The notes under the pieces are model-generated. The model did not search any database, was not told the origin of the DNA, and worked only from the letters and a program-made list of their open reading frames with translations. Positions 1 through 9,280 of a DNA stretch of 64,000 nucleotides are shown piece after piece. Made by a program: the position numbers and the translations under genes. Source of the DNA: Pseudomonas sp. L5B5 (GTDB lineage: Bacteria > Pseudomonadota > Gammaproteobacteria > Pseudomonadales > Pseudomonadaceae); assembly GCF_020520285.1 (NCBI RefSeq), contig NZ_CP084742.1, forward strand, positions 2,294,001 to 2,358,000, in the 5' to 3' direction. The number at the start of each line of letters is the position of its first letter. The stretch's first letter is position 1.

Positions 1-305
1 CGTCCGGCGCTCAGGTAGTCCAGCGAGAAGTCGATGATCTTCGGCACCTCTGGCGCTCCGGTGAAGATCAACAGATGCAGGGCTGCCGCCAGCTCCATGA
101 AACCTGCGATCACGCCACCATGCAGTGCCGGCAGCATGGGATTGCCAATGTTGTCCTTGCTGGCCGGCAAGCGGAACAGCAGCTCATCGCCCAGGCGCGA
201 GCACTCCACGCCAATCAATGCCGCATAAGGAATCCTTTGCAGCAACGGCCCGTACTCCCCTGCCTGGTGCGCCTGGTCCAGCAAGGTCTTGAGATCCTCA
301 TTCAT
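1..305 (-). CDS. PaaI-type hotdog thioesterase, 3' end cut by window
   Basis: Reading the minus strand from the ATG at 305 gives an open frame of about 101 codons that runs off the left edge. It begins MNEDLKTLLDQAHQ and contains LPALHGGVIAGFMELAAA, the HGG element that marks PaaI/YdiI-like hotdog-fold acyl-CoA thioesterases. These enzymes hydrolyse acyl- or aroyl-CoA thioesters in the cytoplasm; the substrate cannot be read from sequence. Its start overlaps the stop of the upstream thioesterase by 4 bp (ATGA), so the two are translationally coupled paralogues. Family call is firm; substrate is unknown. Confidence 0.85.
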   Translation of the reverse strand, partial: MNEDLKTLLDQAHQAGEYGPLLQRIPYAALIGVECSRLGDELLFRLPASKDNIGNPMLPALHGGVIAGFMELAAALHLLIFTGAPEVPKIIDFSLDYLSAG

Positions 306-760
306 GTCCGCTCTCCCTTGCCGGCACCAGGCAGCCCCTTGCCCATGCGCATGAAGGTGCCCACGACATGGGCCACCGGATGCTCGGGATCGTCCTGATA
401 GGCAAAACCACGAGTGAAGATCACATCGCGGGTGACCCGGTAACACTGGGCAAACCCGAACACAGCCTGGTGAGGCTGAGCCGGATGCATGTAGTCGATG
501 CGCAGGTCCAGGGTCGGGCACACCTCGAACTCGGGCAGCACACACAGCGTGGCCAAGCCGCAGGCGGTGTCCATCAGCGTGGTCAGGGCCCCGCCATGGA
601 TCACTCCGCTATGGGGATCGCCGACAATCTGCGGGCTGTAGGGCAAGGCCAGGGTCATCCCCTGTTCAGAGGCACTATGGACGTAAATACCCAGCACCTG
701 ACAGTGGCGCAATGCAGAAATAAAGCGTTTCGCACGCTCGAAGATAAGGTCTTGCACCAT
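302..760 (-). CDS. PaaI family hotdog thioesterase
   Basis: 152 aa, the usual size for a single hotdog domain. Residues 49-70 carry the PaaI signature, with HGG at 55-57 and an acidic residue at 64 in the alpha-helix (TLMDTACG). Established role of the family: hydrolysis of acyl-CoA thioesters, acting as a tetramer in the cytosol. It is the first gene of a pair with the thioesterase at 1-305 (4-bp ATGA overlap). ATG at 760 is the only good start. The two neighbours may form a heteromeric enzyme or have split substrates, which is inference. Confidence 0.88.
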   Translation of the reverse strand: MVQDLIFERAKRFISALRHCQVLGIYVHSASEQGMTLALPYSPQIVGDPHSGVIHGGALTTLMDTACGLATLCVLPEFEVCPTLDLRIDYMHPAQPHQAVFGFAQCYRVTRDVIFTRGFAYQDDPEHPVAHVVGTFMRMGKGLPGAGKGERT

Positions 761-853
761 GGCAAACGTCTCTTTTTATTTTCAGGAATATGCATGAGGC
801 AAAGCAGGAAAAAGTTCCGTGACATCAATACTTAATATATCTGTGCAACCGAA

Positions 854-882
854 GGAACTTAAATCACCAGGCTATGATCGAA
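854..882 (+). promoter_or_regulatory. predicted AlgU (sigma-E-type) promoter
   Basis: GGAACTT at 854-860, a 17-bp spacer, then TCGAA at 878-882. This closely fits the AlgU/RpoE pattern GAACTT-N16/17-TCnnA used for envelope-stress genes in Pseudomonas. A start near 889 would leave a leader of about 30 nt before the lipoprotein ATG at 919. Prediction from pattern only. Confidence 0.5.
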
Positions 883-918
883 AAGCCAGTAGACATCTTC
901 ACTCAGGAGAAACACCCC

Positions 919-1170
919 ATGCGTAAGACTTTAGCTATTGCCCTGATGCTGACCGCCTCGCTCGGTCTGGCTGCCTGCGACAAGAAATCCGAGGACAAAG
1001 CTCAAGATGCCAACCAACATGCTGAGCAAGCCCAACAGAAAATGAACGAGGCTCAGGATAAGGTGAACGACGCAGCCAAGGAAAACGCCGAAGCTGCCAA
1101 AGATCAGGCTGAAGCCAACAAGGCCGCTGCAGAAGAAAGCGCCAAGGAAGCAGCTCCTAAAACCAACTAA
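919..1170 (+). CDS. small Ala/Lys/Glu-rich lipoprotein
   Basis: 83 aa. It begins MRKTLAIALMLTASLGLAAC: a signal peptide ending in the lipobox LAAC, so Cys20 should be lipidated after cleavage by signal peptidase II. The mature part is almost entirely Ala, Lys, Glu, Gln, Asp and Asn in a helical pattern (KMNEAQDKVNDAAKENAEAA), probably one long amphipathic or coiled-coil helix as in Lpp/OprI-like proteins, although it lacks clear Lpp heptads. Start: ATG 919 follows CAGGAG at 904-909; the 15-codon upstream extension from 874 would destroy the signal peptide. Preceded by an AlgU-type promoter and followed by a strong terminator, so monocistronic. Function unknown; an envelope-stress role is inference. 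Confidence 0.85.
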   Translation: MRKTLAIALMLTASLGLAACDKKSEDKAQDANQHAEQAQQKMNEAQDKVNDAAKENAEAAKDQAEANKAAAEESAKEAAPKTN

Positions 1171-1192
1171 GTCGGTTTTAGCGCCACACAGA

Positions 1193-1219
1193 ATAAAGCC
1201 CGCCAAGTGCGGGCTTTAT
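1193..1219. terminator. bidirectional intrinsic terminator
   Basis: Perfect 11-bp stem ATAAAGCCCGC / GCGGGCTTTAT (1193-1203 and 1209-1219) with a 5-nt loop. Built-in A and T tracts suit both directions. It lies between the convergent lipoprotein (stop 1170) and MAPEG gene (stop 1237) and can serve both. Confidence 0.9.
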
Positions 1220-1236
1220 CGTTTCTGGCAAAACTT

Positions 1237-1638
1237 CTAGAGCAACAGCCAACGAAAAGTTGGACTAAGCATCAATAACAAGGAGCACAACAGGCCGACG
1301 CCCCAGAACAGGCTTCGCTGCCACGCAAGGTCAGCCAGATAACATGCCAGGTACAACACGCGGGCAATCACGAAAACGATCGCCAGGGCATCGATCAACC
1401 AACCCTGGGTCTGTGTGGTATGCGCCATCAACACACCGACCGCGAACAGGATGAAGGCTTCGAAACTGTTCTGATGCGCCGCCAGGGCCCTGGCACCGAG
1501 TCCACTCAATCGGGCCTGCTGCTGGCGTGGCAAATGGTTGTCGTAGCCGCCCTGCTCCTTCATGGCCCTGGCCACCGGCATCCGGGCAATGAATATCAGC
1601 AGTGCACTGGCAAACACGCACCAGAATGGAATGCTCAT
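1237..1638 (-). CDS. MAPEG family membrane protein
   Basis: 133 aa with about four hydrophobic helices, the size and topology of the MAPEG superfamily (membrane-associated proteins in eicosanoid and glutathione metabolism). The hallmark loop after helix 1 is present: YDNHLPRQQQARLSGLGARA, then AAHQNSFEAFILFAVGVL, and later RVLYLACYLADL. Bacterial members are inner-membrane proteins; some have glutathione transferase activity but most are uncharacterised. Its ATG at 1638 overlaps the stop of the DUF599 gene by 4 bp, so the two form a small membrane-protein operon. Confidence 0.85.
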   Translation of the reverse strand: MSIPFWCVFASALLIFIARMPVARAMKEQGGYDNHLPRQQQARLSGLGARALAAHQNSFEAFILFAVGVLMAHTTQTQGWLIDALAIVFVIARVLYLACYLADLAWQRSLFWGVGLLCSLLLMLSPTFRWLLL

Positions 1639-2375
1639 CCGTTCGTCTCCTTGCTCACCTCGGGCAATGGCGCCTCAGTAGGGGTATAGACCATGACATC
1701 CAGCACGTCGGAGTGAAACTCGCGACGGTAGAGCACCAGCACCACTCCGCTGCTCATCAGCATGAACAGCCAGGGGCTGACGAACCAGGCCAGCATGGTC
1801 ATGCCGAAATAATACGAGCGCAGGCCGAAGTTGAACTGGTTGGCCGCCATGGAAATCACTCGCGCCGCTCGTGCCGCGAAGGCCTTGCGCTCCTGCTCGG
1901 ACACGTGTCGCTCGCCGATCATCGGCGCCGAACCCACCAGCACCGCGGCGAAGTTGTATTGGCGCATGCACCAACTGAAGGTGAAGAAGGCATAGACAAA
2001 GACCAGCGCCAGGCACAGCAGCTTGATCTCCGACATCCCCTGGGATGCTTGCTGCACCATGGGAATGTCCGCCAGCAGCGACACTGCACGCTCCGAAGCG
2101 CCCAGCACAGTGAGAATGCCCGCCAGGATGATCAGGGTACTGGAAGCGAAGAACGAGGCGTTGCGCTCCAGGTTGCCGATGACGCTGGCATCGGCAATGC
2201 GGTTGTCTCGCAGCAGCATGCGGCGCATCCAGTCCTCGCGATACAGGTGCAGGACACTGGCCAGGCAGGCGGTGTCCCGGCCCTTCCAGCTGGCGTAGCG
2301 GGTATAGCCACCCCAGCAGACAATGAACCAGAGGGCGGCCAGTAGGTGGATCTGATTGGCTTGGATGAACGACAT
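1635..2375 (-). CDS. DUF599 domain membrane protein
   Basis: 246 aa from ATG 2375 (MSFIQANQIHLLAALWFIVC). The frame is open for 25 more codons upstream, but that extension is not hydrophobic and the start chosen opens with the first membrane helix. Family features: a WKGRDT and REDWMRRM cytoplasmic loop, then ILAGILTVLGA and later LRSYYFGMTMLAWF, matching DUF599 proteins. These have about four to five helices and unknown function. Coupled to the MAPEG gene by a 4-bp overlap. No function is assigned. Confidence 0.82.
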   Translation of the reverse strand: MSFIQANQIHLLAALWFIVCWGGYTRYASWKGRDTACLASVLHLYREDWMRRMLLRDNRIADASVIGNLERNASFFASSTLIILAGILTVLGASERAVSLLADIPMVQQASQGMSEIKLLCLALVFVYAFFTFSWCMRQYNFAAVLVGSAPMIGERHVSEQERKAFAARAARVISMAANQFNFGLRSYYFGMTMLAWFVSPWLFMLMSSGVVLVLYRREFHSDVLDVMVYTPTEAPLPEVSKETNG

Positions 2376-2459
2376 GCACATTCCTGTAGGCATTGGCGAG
2401 AGCGAGGACCAGTGCTTCGACGCCTCGCAGGGGAAAAAGACACCGTGCAACGCCCATAA

Positions 2460-2493
2460 AAAATGCCCCGTATCGATGGATACGGGGCATTTT
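2460..2493 (-). terminator. intrinsic terminator of brnQ
   Basis: 15-bp perfect stem AAAATGCCCCGTATC / GATACGGGGCATTTT with a 4-nt loop. On the minus strand it is followed by a T-run. It lies 49 bp past the brnQ stop and insulates it from the DUF599 gene. Confidence 0.9.
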
Positions 2494-2541
2494 CATCAGT
2501 GCTTGCCGACCGCTTGTGGCAGCCGGCAAGCACGGGTTGGA

Positions 2542-3855
2542 TCAAGCCAGGGCTTCGCTGCGCTTGCCCAGCAGGCGATCGCAGACCACGGCCAGCGCCA
2601 GGACGATCACTGACGGTACCAGCCAGGCCAGGCCTTGCTCGCTCAACGGCAGGTCGGAGAACTGGCGCGGAATCAAATCGGCAAAAACGGTGCCCTTGAG
2701 GGCATCAATCAGACCGAAGATGAACGACACCAGCATCACCGGTCCGACGATGCGGCGCTGATCCTGCCAGAAGTCCTTGCAGAAGCTCAGGCCCACCAGA
2801 ACGATACAAGGCGGATAAATGGCGGTCAGCACCGGGATCGAGAAAGCGATCAGCTTGGTCAGGCCCAGGTTCGATACCAGCAACGAGAAGGTCGCCAGAA
2901 TCACTACCAGGGTCTTGTAGGACAACGGCAGGACACGGCTGAAGTACTCGGCGCAGGCGCAGGTCAGGCCCACCGCAGTCACCAGGCAGGCCAGGGAGAT
3001 CAGCACCGCGAGGAAACCGCTGCCCAGGGAACCGAAGGTGTGCTGCACATAGGCATGCAACACTGCCGCACCATTGGTAGCACCGGCGGCGACTTCGTGA
3101 CTGCCGGAACCGAGGCGGAACAGGCTGACATAGACCAGCGCCAGGCCTACACCGGCAATCAGGCCGGCGGTCACTGCATAACGGGTGATCAACCGTGGCG
3201 ATTCGACCCCACGGGAACGGATGGCGTTGACGATGACAATGCCGAAGACCAGCGCACCCAGGGTGTCCATGGTCAGGTAGCCGTTGATGAAGCCCTGGGA
3301 GAATGGCGCCGCCACGTATTCCGTGGTGGCCTGGCCAATGTCGCCGGCCGGCAGGGCGAACGCCGCGATGCCCAGGACAGCCAGAGCAATGATCTTCAAC
3401 GGTGCCAGGAAGCGGCCAACGGTATCCAGCAGGCGGCCCGGGTACAGGGAGATGAAGAACACCAGCAGGAAGTAGACGGTGCTGTAGAGCGCCAGTGCCA
3501 GCGGGCTTTCACCGGTCAGGGGCGCCAGGCCCACTTCGAAGGACACGGTGGCCGTACGCGGGGTAGCGAACAGCGGCCCCACCGCGAGGTAGCACACTGC
3601 CGCCAGCAGGCCGCCAGCGACCTTGCCGATAGGACTGCTCAAGGAGTCCATTGCGCCGCCCACCTTGGCCAGGGCTACCACGGTGATCACCGGCAGGCCG
3701 ACCGCGGTGATCAGGAAGCCCAGCGCCGCCATCCAGACATGGGGTCCGGACTGCAAGCCGACGATAGGCGGGAAGATGATGTTGCCTGCCCCGACGAACA
3801 GGGCAAAGGTCATGAAACCGAGTGCCAGAATGTCCTGGCCTTTCAACACTTTCAT
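2542..3855 (-). CDS. brnQ: branched-chain amino acid carrier BrnQ (LIV-II type)
   Basis: 437 aa polytopic inner-membrane protein with roughly 12 helices. The N-terminus [20 protein letters not shown] followed by [15 protein letters not shown] is characteristic of BrnQ/BraB/BraZ, the sodium- or proton-coupled symporters for Leu, Ile and Val. Length matches the family. It stands alone with a terminator downstream and a 341-bp leader region upstream. P. aeruginosa has two such carriers (BraB, BraZ) and I cannot say which this is orthologous to. Confidence 0.93.
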   Translation of the reverse strand: MKVLKGQDILALGFMTFALFVGAGNIIFPPIVGLQSGPHVWMAALGFLITAVGLPVITVVALAKVGGAMDSLSSPIGKVAGGLLAAVCYLAVGPLFATPRTATVSFEVGLAPLTGESPLALALYSTVYFLLVFFISLYPGRLLDTVGRFLAPLKIIALAVLGIAAFALPAGDIGQATTEYVAAPFSQGFINGYLTMDTLGALVFGIVIVNAIRSRGVESPRLITRYAVTAGLIAGVGLALVYVSLFRLGSGSHEVAAGATNGAAVLHAYVQHTFGSLGSGFLAVLISLACLVTAVGLTCACAEYFSRVLPLSYKTLVVILATFSLLVSNLGLTKLIAFSIPVLTAIYPPCIVLVGLSFCKDFWQDQRRIVGPVMLVSFIFGLIDALKGTVFADLIPRQFSDLPLSEQGLAWLVPSVIVLALAVVCDRLLGKRSEALA

Positions 3856-4196
3856 TAAGGAAATACCACACTACTGAATCGGAATTTAGAGAGGGATTTC
3901 CCTTTTGGGTGAGGGAAATGCTGTCAATCCGTATAAGACTGACCCGTTTAGCGTGCCGCGACCTTGTGGGTAGCAGACACATCAAAGAGGCGGCTAGCGT
4001 AACGAATCTGTAAGACGAGCGCACCGGCACGGTGCGAATTTTCTTATATGCGACATCGCAAATGTCGCTTTTCTATAACTATATTTCCGCGGGTATTAAT
4101 CCCCCTACCCTCTCCAGGTCTTTATAAAGCCCCAGAAAGCACAAAGGCCACCCGGGGGTGGCCTTTGTCAGCAGAGCTGCAAGTCGAGCGCGAGGC
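3856..4196. other. 341-bp gap upstream of brnQ with three dyads
   Basis: No gene. It holds an 8-bp inverted repeat ATTTCCCT / AGGGAAAT (3896-3903, 3912-3919), a 6-bp repeat GCACCG / CGGTGC (4021-4035), and a 7-bp hairpin GCGACAT / ATGTCGC (4050-4068) followed on the plus strand by TTTTCT. The last resembles a plus-strand intrinsic terminator with no gene in front of it. A TTGACA-like hexamer lies on the minus strand at 3922-3927 but no good -10 matches it. Confidence 0.5.
4141..4168 (-). terminator. terminator of the sdh-suc cluster
   Basis: Stem ACAAAGGCCACC / GGTGGCCTTTGT, followed on the minus strand by a T-rich stretch. It lies 29 bp past the sucD stop and closes the sdhCDAB-sucAB-lpdG-sucCD block. 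Confidence 0.9.
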
Positions 4197-5078
4197 TTAC
4201 TTGACCGCCCAGCCAGTCAGCTCGGCCAGGGCCTTGCCGATGTCTGCCAGCGAACGCACGGTTTTAACGCCTGCGTCTTGCAGAGCAGCGAACTTCTCGT
4301 CTGCAGTGCCTTTGCCGCCAGAGATGATTGCGCCAGCATGGCCCATGCGCTTGCCCGGAGGAGCAGTCACACCAGCGATGTAGGAAACAACCGGCTTGGT
4401 CACGTGTGCCTTGATGTAGGCAGCCGCTTCTTCTTCAGCCGAACCGCCGATCTCACCGATCATTACGATCGCTTCGGTCTTCGGGTCTTCCTGGAACAGC
4501 TTCAGGATGTCGATGAAGTTCGAACCCGGGATCGGGTCACCACCGATGCCGACGCAGGTGGACTGACCGAAACCGGCGTCAGTGGTCTGCTTCACAGCTT
4601 CGTAGGTCAGGGTGCCGGAACGGGAAACGATACCGACCTTGCCTGGCAAGTGAATGTGACCTGGCATGATGCCGATCTTGCATTCGCCTGGGGTGATCAC
4701 GCCTGGGCAGTTAGGGCCGATCAGGGTAACGCCCAGCTCGTCGCACTTAACCTTGGCGTCCAGCATGTCCAGGGTAGGAATGCCTTCGGTGATGCAGACG
4801 ATCAGCTTGATGCCGCCGAAAGCCGCTTCCAGGATCGAGTCCTTGCAGAAAGGAGCTGGAACGTAGATCACGCTGGCGGTGGCGCCAGTGGCAGCTACAG
4901 CGTCTTTCACGGTGTTGAACACTGGCAGGCCCAGGTGCTCGGTGCCGCCTTTGCCCGGAGTTACGCCGCCAACCATCTTGGTGCCGTATTCGATGGCTTG
5001 CTGGGTGTGGAAACTACCTTGCGAACCGGTAATGCCCTGGCAGATAACCTTGGTGTCTTTATTGATCAGGACGCTCAT
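4197..5078 (-). CDS. sucD: succinyl-CoA ligase (ADP-forming) alpha subunit
   Basis: 293 aa. Forms succinyl-CoA synthetase with SucC, converting succinyl-CoA to succinate with ATP synthesis in the TCA cycle. Visible: N-terminal CoA-binding Rossmann domain ([13 protein letters not shown]), [11 protein letters not shown], and the active-site phosphohistidine motif [10 protein letters not shown] with His247. The ATG overlaps the sucC stop by one base (TAATG), which couples synthesis of the two subunits. Last gene of the cluster, followed by a terminator. Confidence 0.97.
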   Translation of the reverse strand: MSVLINKDTKVICQGITGSQGSFHTQQAIEYGTKMVGGVTPGKGGTEHLGLPVFNTVKDAVAATGATASVIYVPAPFCKDSILEAAFGGIKLIVCITEGIPTLDMLDAKVKCDELGVTLIGPNCPGVITPGECKIGIMPGHIHLPGKVGIVSRSGTLTYEAVKQTTDAGFGQSTCVGIGGDPIPGSNFIDILKLFQEDPKTEAIVMIGEIGGSAEEEAAAYIKAHVTKPVVSYIAGVTAPPGKRMGHAGAIISGGKGTADEKFAALQDAGVKTVRSLADIGKALAELTGWAVK

Positions 5079-6244
5079 TATTTGCCCTCCGCAGCTTTGA
5101 CAACTTGTTGAGCAGCGTCGGTCAGGCTGGTAGCAGCGATGATGTTCAAGCCGCTTTCTGCCAGTACTTTGGCGCCCAGTTCAGCGTTGTTGCCTTCAAG
5201 GCGAACAACAACCGGGATTTTCACGCCGACTTCTTTCACGGCGCCAATGATGCCTTCGGCAATCATGTCGCAACGAACGATGCCGCCGAAGATGTTGACC
5301 AGTACTGCAGCGACGTTGGCGTCGGACAGGATGATCTTGAAGGCTTCGGTCACGCGCTCTTTGGTAGCACCACCACCTACGTCGAGGAAGTTGGCTGGCT
5401 TGCCGCCGTGCAGGTTGACGATGTCCATGGTACCCATGGCCAGGCCGGCACCGTTGACCATGCAGCCGATGTTGCCTTCCAGGGCTACGTAGTTCAGTTC
5501 GAACTTGGCAGCGTGGGCTTCGCGCGGATCGTCCTGGGACGGATCGTGGAAGGTCTTCAACTTAGGCTGACGGTACATGGCGTTGGCGTCGATGTTGATC
5601 TTCGCGTCCAGGCAGTGCAGATCGCCGTCGGCCTTGATCACCAGCGGGTTCACTTCCAGCAGGGCCAGATCGTGATCCTGGAACAGCTTGGCCAGACCTA
5701 CGAAGATCTTGGCGAACTGGGCAACTTGCTTGCCTTCCAGGCCCAGTTGGAAAGCCAGTTCACGACCCTGGAATGGCTGAGCGCCAACCAGTGGATCGAT
5801 AGTGGCCTTGAGAATTTTTTCTGGAGTGTCGTGAGCGATTTTCTCGATGTCCACGCCACCTTCGGTGGAAGCCATGAACACGATGCGACGGCTCGAACGG
5901 TCAACGACAGCGCCCAGGTACAGCTCTTTAGCGATATCAGTGCACGATTCAACCAGGATCTTGGTGACAGGCTGGCCATTGGCGTCAGTCTGATAGGTCA
6001 CCAGACGCTTGCCCAACCACTGCTGAGCGAATGCCTTAGCGTCTTCTTTGCTGCGAACCAGCTTAACGCCGCCCGCTTTACCGCGACCACCGGCGTGAAC
6101 CTGGGCTTTGACAACCCACTCGGAGCCGCCGATTTTGTCGCAAGCTTCTGCTGCTTCTTCCGGGGTGTCTACCGCGTAGCCTTTGGATACTGGCAGGCCG
6201 TATTCAGCGAACAGCTGCTTACCCTGATACTCGTGAAGATTCAT
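5078..6244 (-). CDS. sucC: succinyl-CoA ligase beta subunit
   Basis: 388 aa from ATG 6244 ([16 protein letters not shown], the standard N-terminus); the frame stays open 22 codons further upstream but those do not belong to the family. ATP-grasp domain at the N-terminus ([23 protein letters not shown] near the middle) and CoA-ligase domain at the C-terminus ([10 protein letters not shown]). It binds nucleotide and succinate and is partner of SucD, with which it overlaps by one base. Confidence 0.97.
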   Translation of the reverse strand: MNLHEYQGKQLFAEYGLPVSKGYAVDTPEEAAEACDKIGGSEWVVKAQVHAGGRGKAGGVKLVRSKEDAKAFAQQWLGKRLVTYQTDANGQPVTKILVESCTDIAKELYLGAVVDRSSRRIVFMASTEGGVDIEKIAHDTPEKILKATIDPLVGAQPFQGRELAFQLGLEGKQVAQFAKIFVGLAKLFQDHDLALLEVNPLVIKADGDLHCLDAKINIDANAMYRQPKLKTFHDPSQDDPREAHAAKFELNYVALEGNIGCMVNGAGLAMGTMDIVNLHGGKPANFLDVGGGATKERVTEAFKIILSDANVAAVLVNIFGGIVRCDMIAEGIIGAVKEVGVKIPVVVRLEGNNAELGAKVLAESGLNIIAATSLTDAAQQVVKAAEGK

Positions 6245-6333
6245 GCTTTTTACCGTCTTCGTTAGGTACTGCGCATTCGGCGCTGCGCTCAAGATTGAGT
6301 GCCGCACCACCTGTGACCGCTACTCTCAAAACC

Positions 6334-6383
6334 AGCGCCACACCTGATTCCGGAGCCTGGGCTCCGATCCAGCGTGTGGCGCT
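6334..6383 (-). repeat. long imperfect hairpin between lpdG and sucC
   Basis: Outer perfect 10-bp arms AGCGCCACAC / GTGTGGCGCT (6334-6343, 6374-6383). Nested inside is a 7-bp stem CGGAGCC / GGCTCCG with a 2-nt loop as drawn. It sits in the 230-bp lpdG-sucC gap. On the minus strand only a short T-run follows, so it is more likely an mRNA stability, processing or attenuation element than a full terminator. Confidence 0.6.
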
Positions 6384-6474
6384 TCCTCGAGAGGTCGAGT
6401 CCAGCGGATATTCCGCGGTGAGTCTTGCGCACAAGGCTCACGACGGGCCAACCGCCGTGGTTTCTTATTATTGC

Positions 6475-7923
<1,449 letters not shown>

Positions 7924-7931
7924 TTAGCAAC

Positions 7932-8003
7932 AAGCTGCAAGCGGCAAGCGGCAAGTTCGAAGTCCTCACGCATATAGAGCTTGAGGCTTGCCACTTGCAG
8001 CTT
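7932..8003. repeat. intercistronic AAGCTGCAAG-type inverted repeat
   Basis: Left arm AAGCTGCAAGCGGCAAG (7932-7948) and right arm CTTGCCACTTGCAGCTT (7987-8003) pair with one mismatch. Fills most of the 103-bp sucB-lpdG gap. A similar GCAAGCTGC-type sequence recurs at about 54,268-54,305. This kind of short palindromic intergenic repeat is common in fluorescent pseudomonads. Confidence 0.6.
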
Positions 8004-8014
8004 GCCGCTGTTTT

Positions 8015-9238
8015 TTAGATGTCCAGGAGCAGACGCGCTGGATCTTCCAGCAGGTTCTTGATGGTCACCAGGAACGTCACGGCTTCTTTACCGTCGATCA
8101 GGCGGTGATCGTAGGACAGTGCCAGGTACATCATCGGGCGAATGACCACCTGGCCATTGATCGCCATGGGACGCTGGATGATGTTGTGCATGCCCAGGAT
8201 GGCCGCTTGCGGCGGGTTGACGATCGGGGTCGACATCATCGAACCGAAGGTACCACCGTTGGTGATGGTGAAAGTACCGCCAGTCATCTCTTCCATCGAC
8301 AGCTTGCCGTCACGGGCTTTCTTGCCGAAGGTGGCGATGCCGTTTTCGATTTCGGCCAGGCTCATCAGCTCGGCGTTACGCAGCACCGGTACCACCAGGC
8401 CACGGTCGCTGGAAACGGCAACGCCGATATCCGCATAGCCGTGGTAGACGATGTCGGAACCATCGATCGAGGCGTTGACAGCAGGGAAGCGCTTCAGGGC
8501 TTCGGTAGCGGCTTTCACGAAGAAGGACATGAAGCCCAGGCGAACGCCGTTGTGGGTCTTCTCGAACAGGTCCTTGTACTTCGAACGCAGCGCCATGACT
8601 TCGGTCATGTCGACTTCGTTGAAGGTAGTCAGCATCGCCATGTTCGATTGGGCTTCGACCAGACGCTCGGCAACCTTGGCACGCAGACGAGTCATCGGCA
8701 CGCGCTTCTCGACGCGGTCGCCGGCAGCGAAGACCGGAGCAGCGGCGGCAGGAGCTGGAGCCTTGGCCGGTGCAGCAGCCGGAGCGGCTTTCTTGGCGGC
8801 GATGGCAGCCACCACGTCTTCCTTGGTCACACGACCGCCCTTGCCAGTGCCGGCAACGGAAGCGATGTTGATGCCATTTTCTTCAGCCAGCTTGCGTGCA
8901 GCAGGCGCGGCGATTGGATCGTCCTCGCCTTCGGCGGCAGCCGGAGCAGCGGCAGCAGCGGCCGGAGCAGCAGCGGCAGCTGGAGCCGCGGCGGCAGCAC
9001 TGCCCTCGACGATGGAGCCCAGGACTTCGTCGGACAGAACGGTGTCGCCTTCGTTCTTGACGATAGCGCCCAGCACGCCGTCAGCGGTAGCCAGAACTTC
9101 CAGCACGACCTTGTCGGTTTCGATGTCGACGATCAGCTCGTCGCGCTTGACGGCGTCGCCCGGTTGCTTGTGCCAGGTGGCAACGGTGCCATCGGCAACC
9201 GATTCCGGGAAAGTGGGGGCTTTGATCTCGATAGCCAT
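8015..9238 (-). CDS. sucB: 2-oxoglutarate dehydrogenase E2, dihydrolipoyl succinyltransferase
   Basis: 407 aa. Domain order: one lipoyl domain (1-75, lipoyl-lysine Lys43 in [11 protein letters not shown]), an Ala/Pro-rich hinge, the E1/E3-binding domain ([16 protein letters not shown]... [11 protein letters not shown]), a second Ala/Pro linker, and the C-terminal catalytic acyltransferase domain with the His-Asp motif [11 protein letters not shown]. It forms the cubic core of the complex. Lies between sucA and lpdG in one operon. Confidence 0.97.
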   Translation of the reverse strand: MAIEIKAPTFPESVADGTVATWHKQPGDAVKRDELIVDIETDKVVLEVLATADGVLGAIVKNEGDTVLSDEVLGSIVEGSAAAAAPAAAAAPAAAAAAPAAAEGEDDPIAAPAARKLAEENGINIASVAGTGKGGRVTKEDVVAAIAAKKAAPAAAPAKAPAPAAAAPVFAAGDRVEKRVPMTRLRAKVAERLVEAQSNMAMLTTFNEVDMTEVMALRSKYKDLFEKTHNGVRLGFMSFFVKAATEALKRFPAVNASIDGSDIVYHGYADIGVAVSSDRGLVVPVLRNAELMSLAEIENGIATFGKKARDGKLSMEEMTGGTFTITNGGTFGSMMSTPIVNPPQAAILGMHNIIQRPMAINGQVVIRPMMYLALSYDHRLIDGKEAVTFLVTIKNLLEDPARLLLDI

Positions 9239-9280
9239 TATCTGTGGTTCCTTAAATTCGGTTTCAGGTGCGCGAAGGCG

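Noticed and set aside
874..918. Upstream start for the small lipoprotein
   Set aside because: The 15-codon extension would bury the signal peptide and lipobox; ATG 919 has a good SD.
3899..3927. brnQ promoter built on TTGACA at 3922-3927 (minus strand)
   Set aside because: No acceptable -10 at 16-18 bp; only the isolated -35-like hexamer is present.
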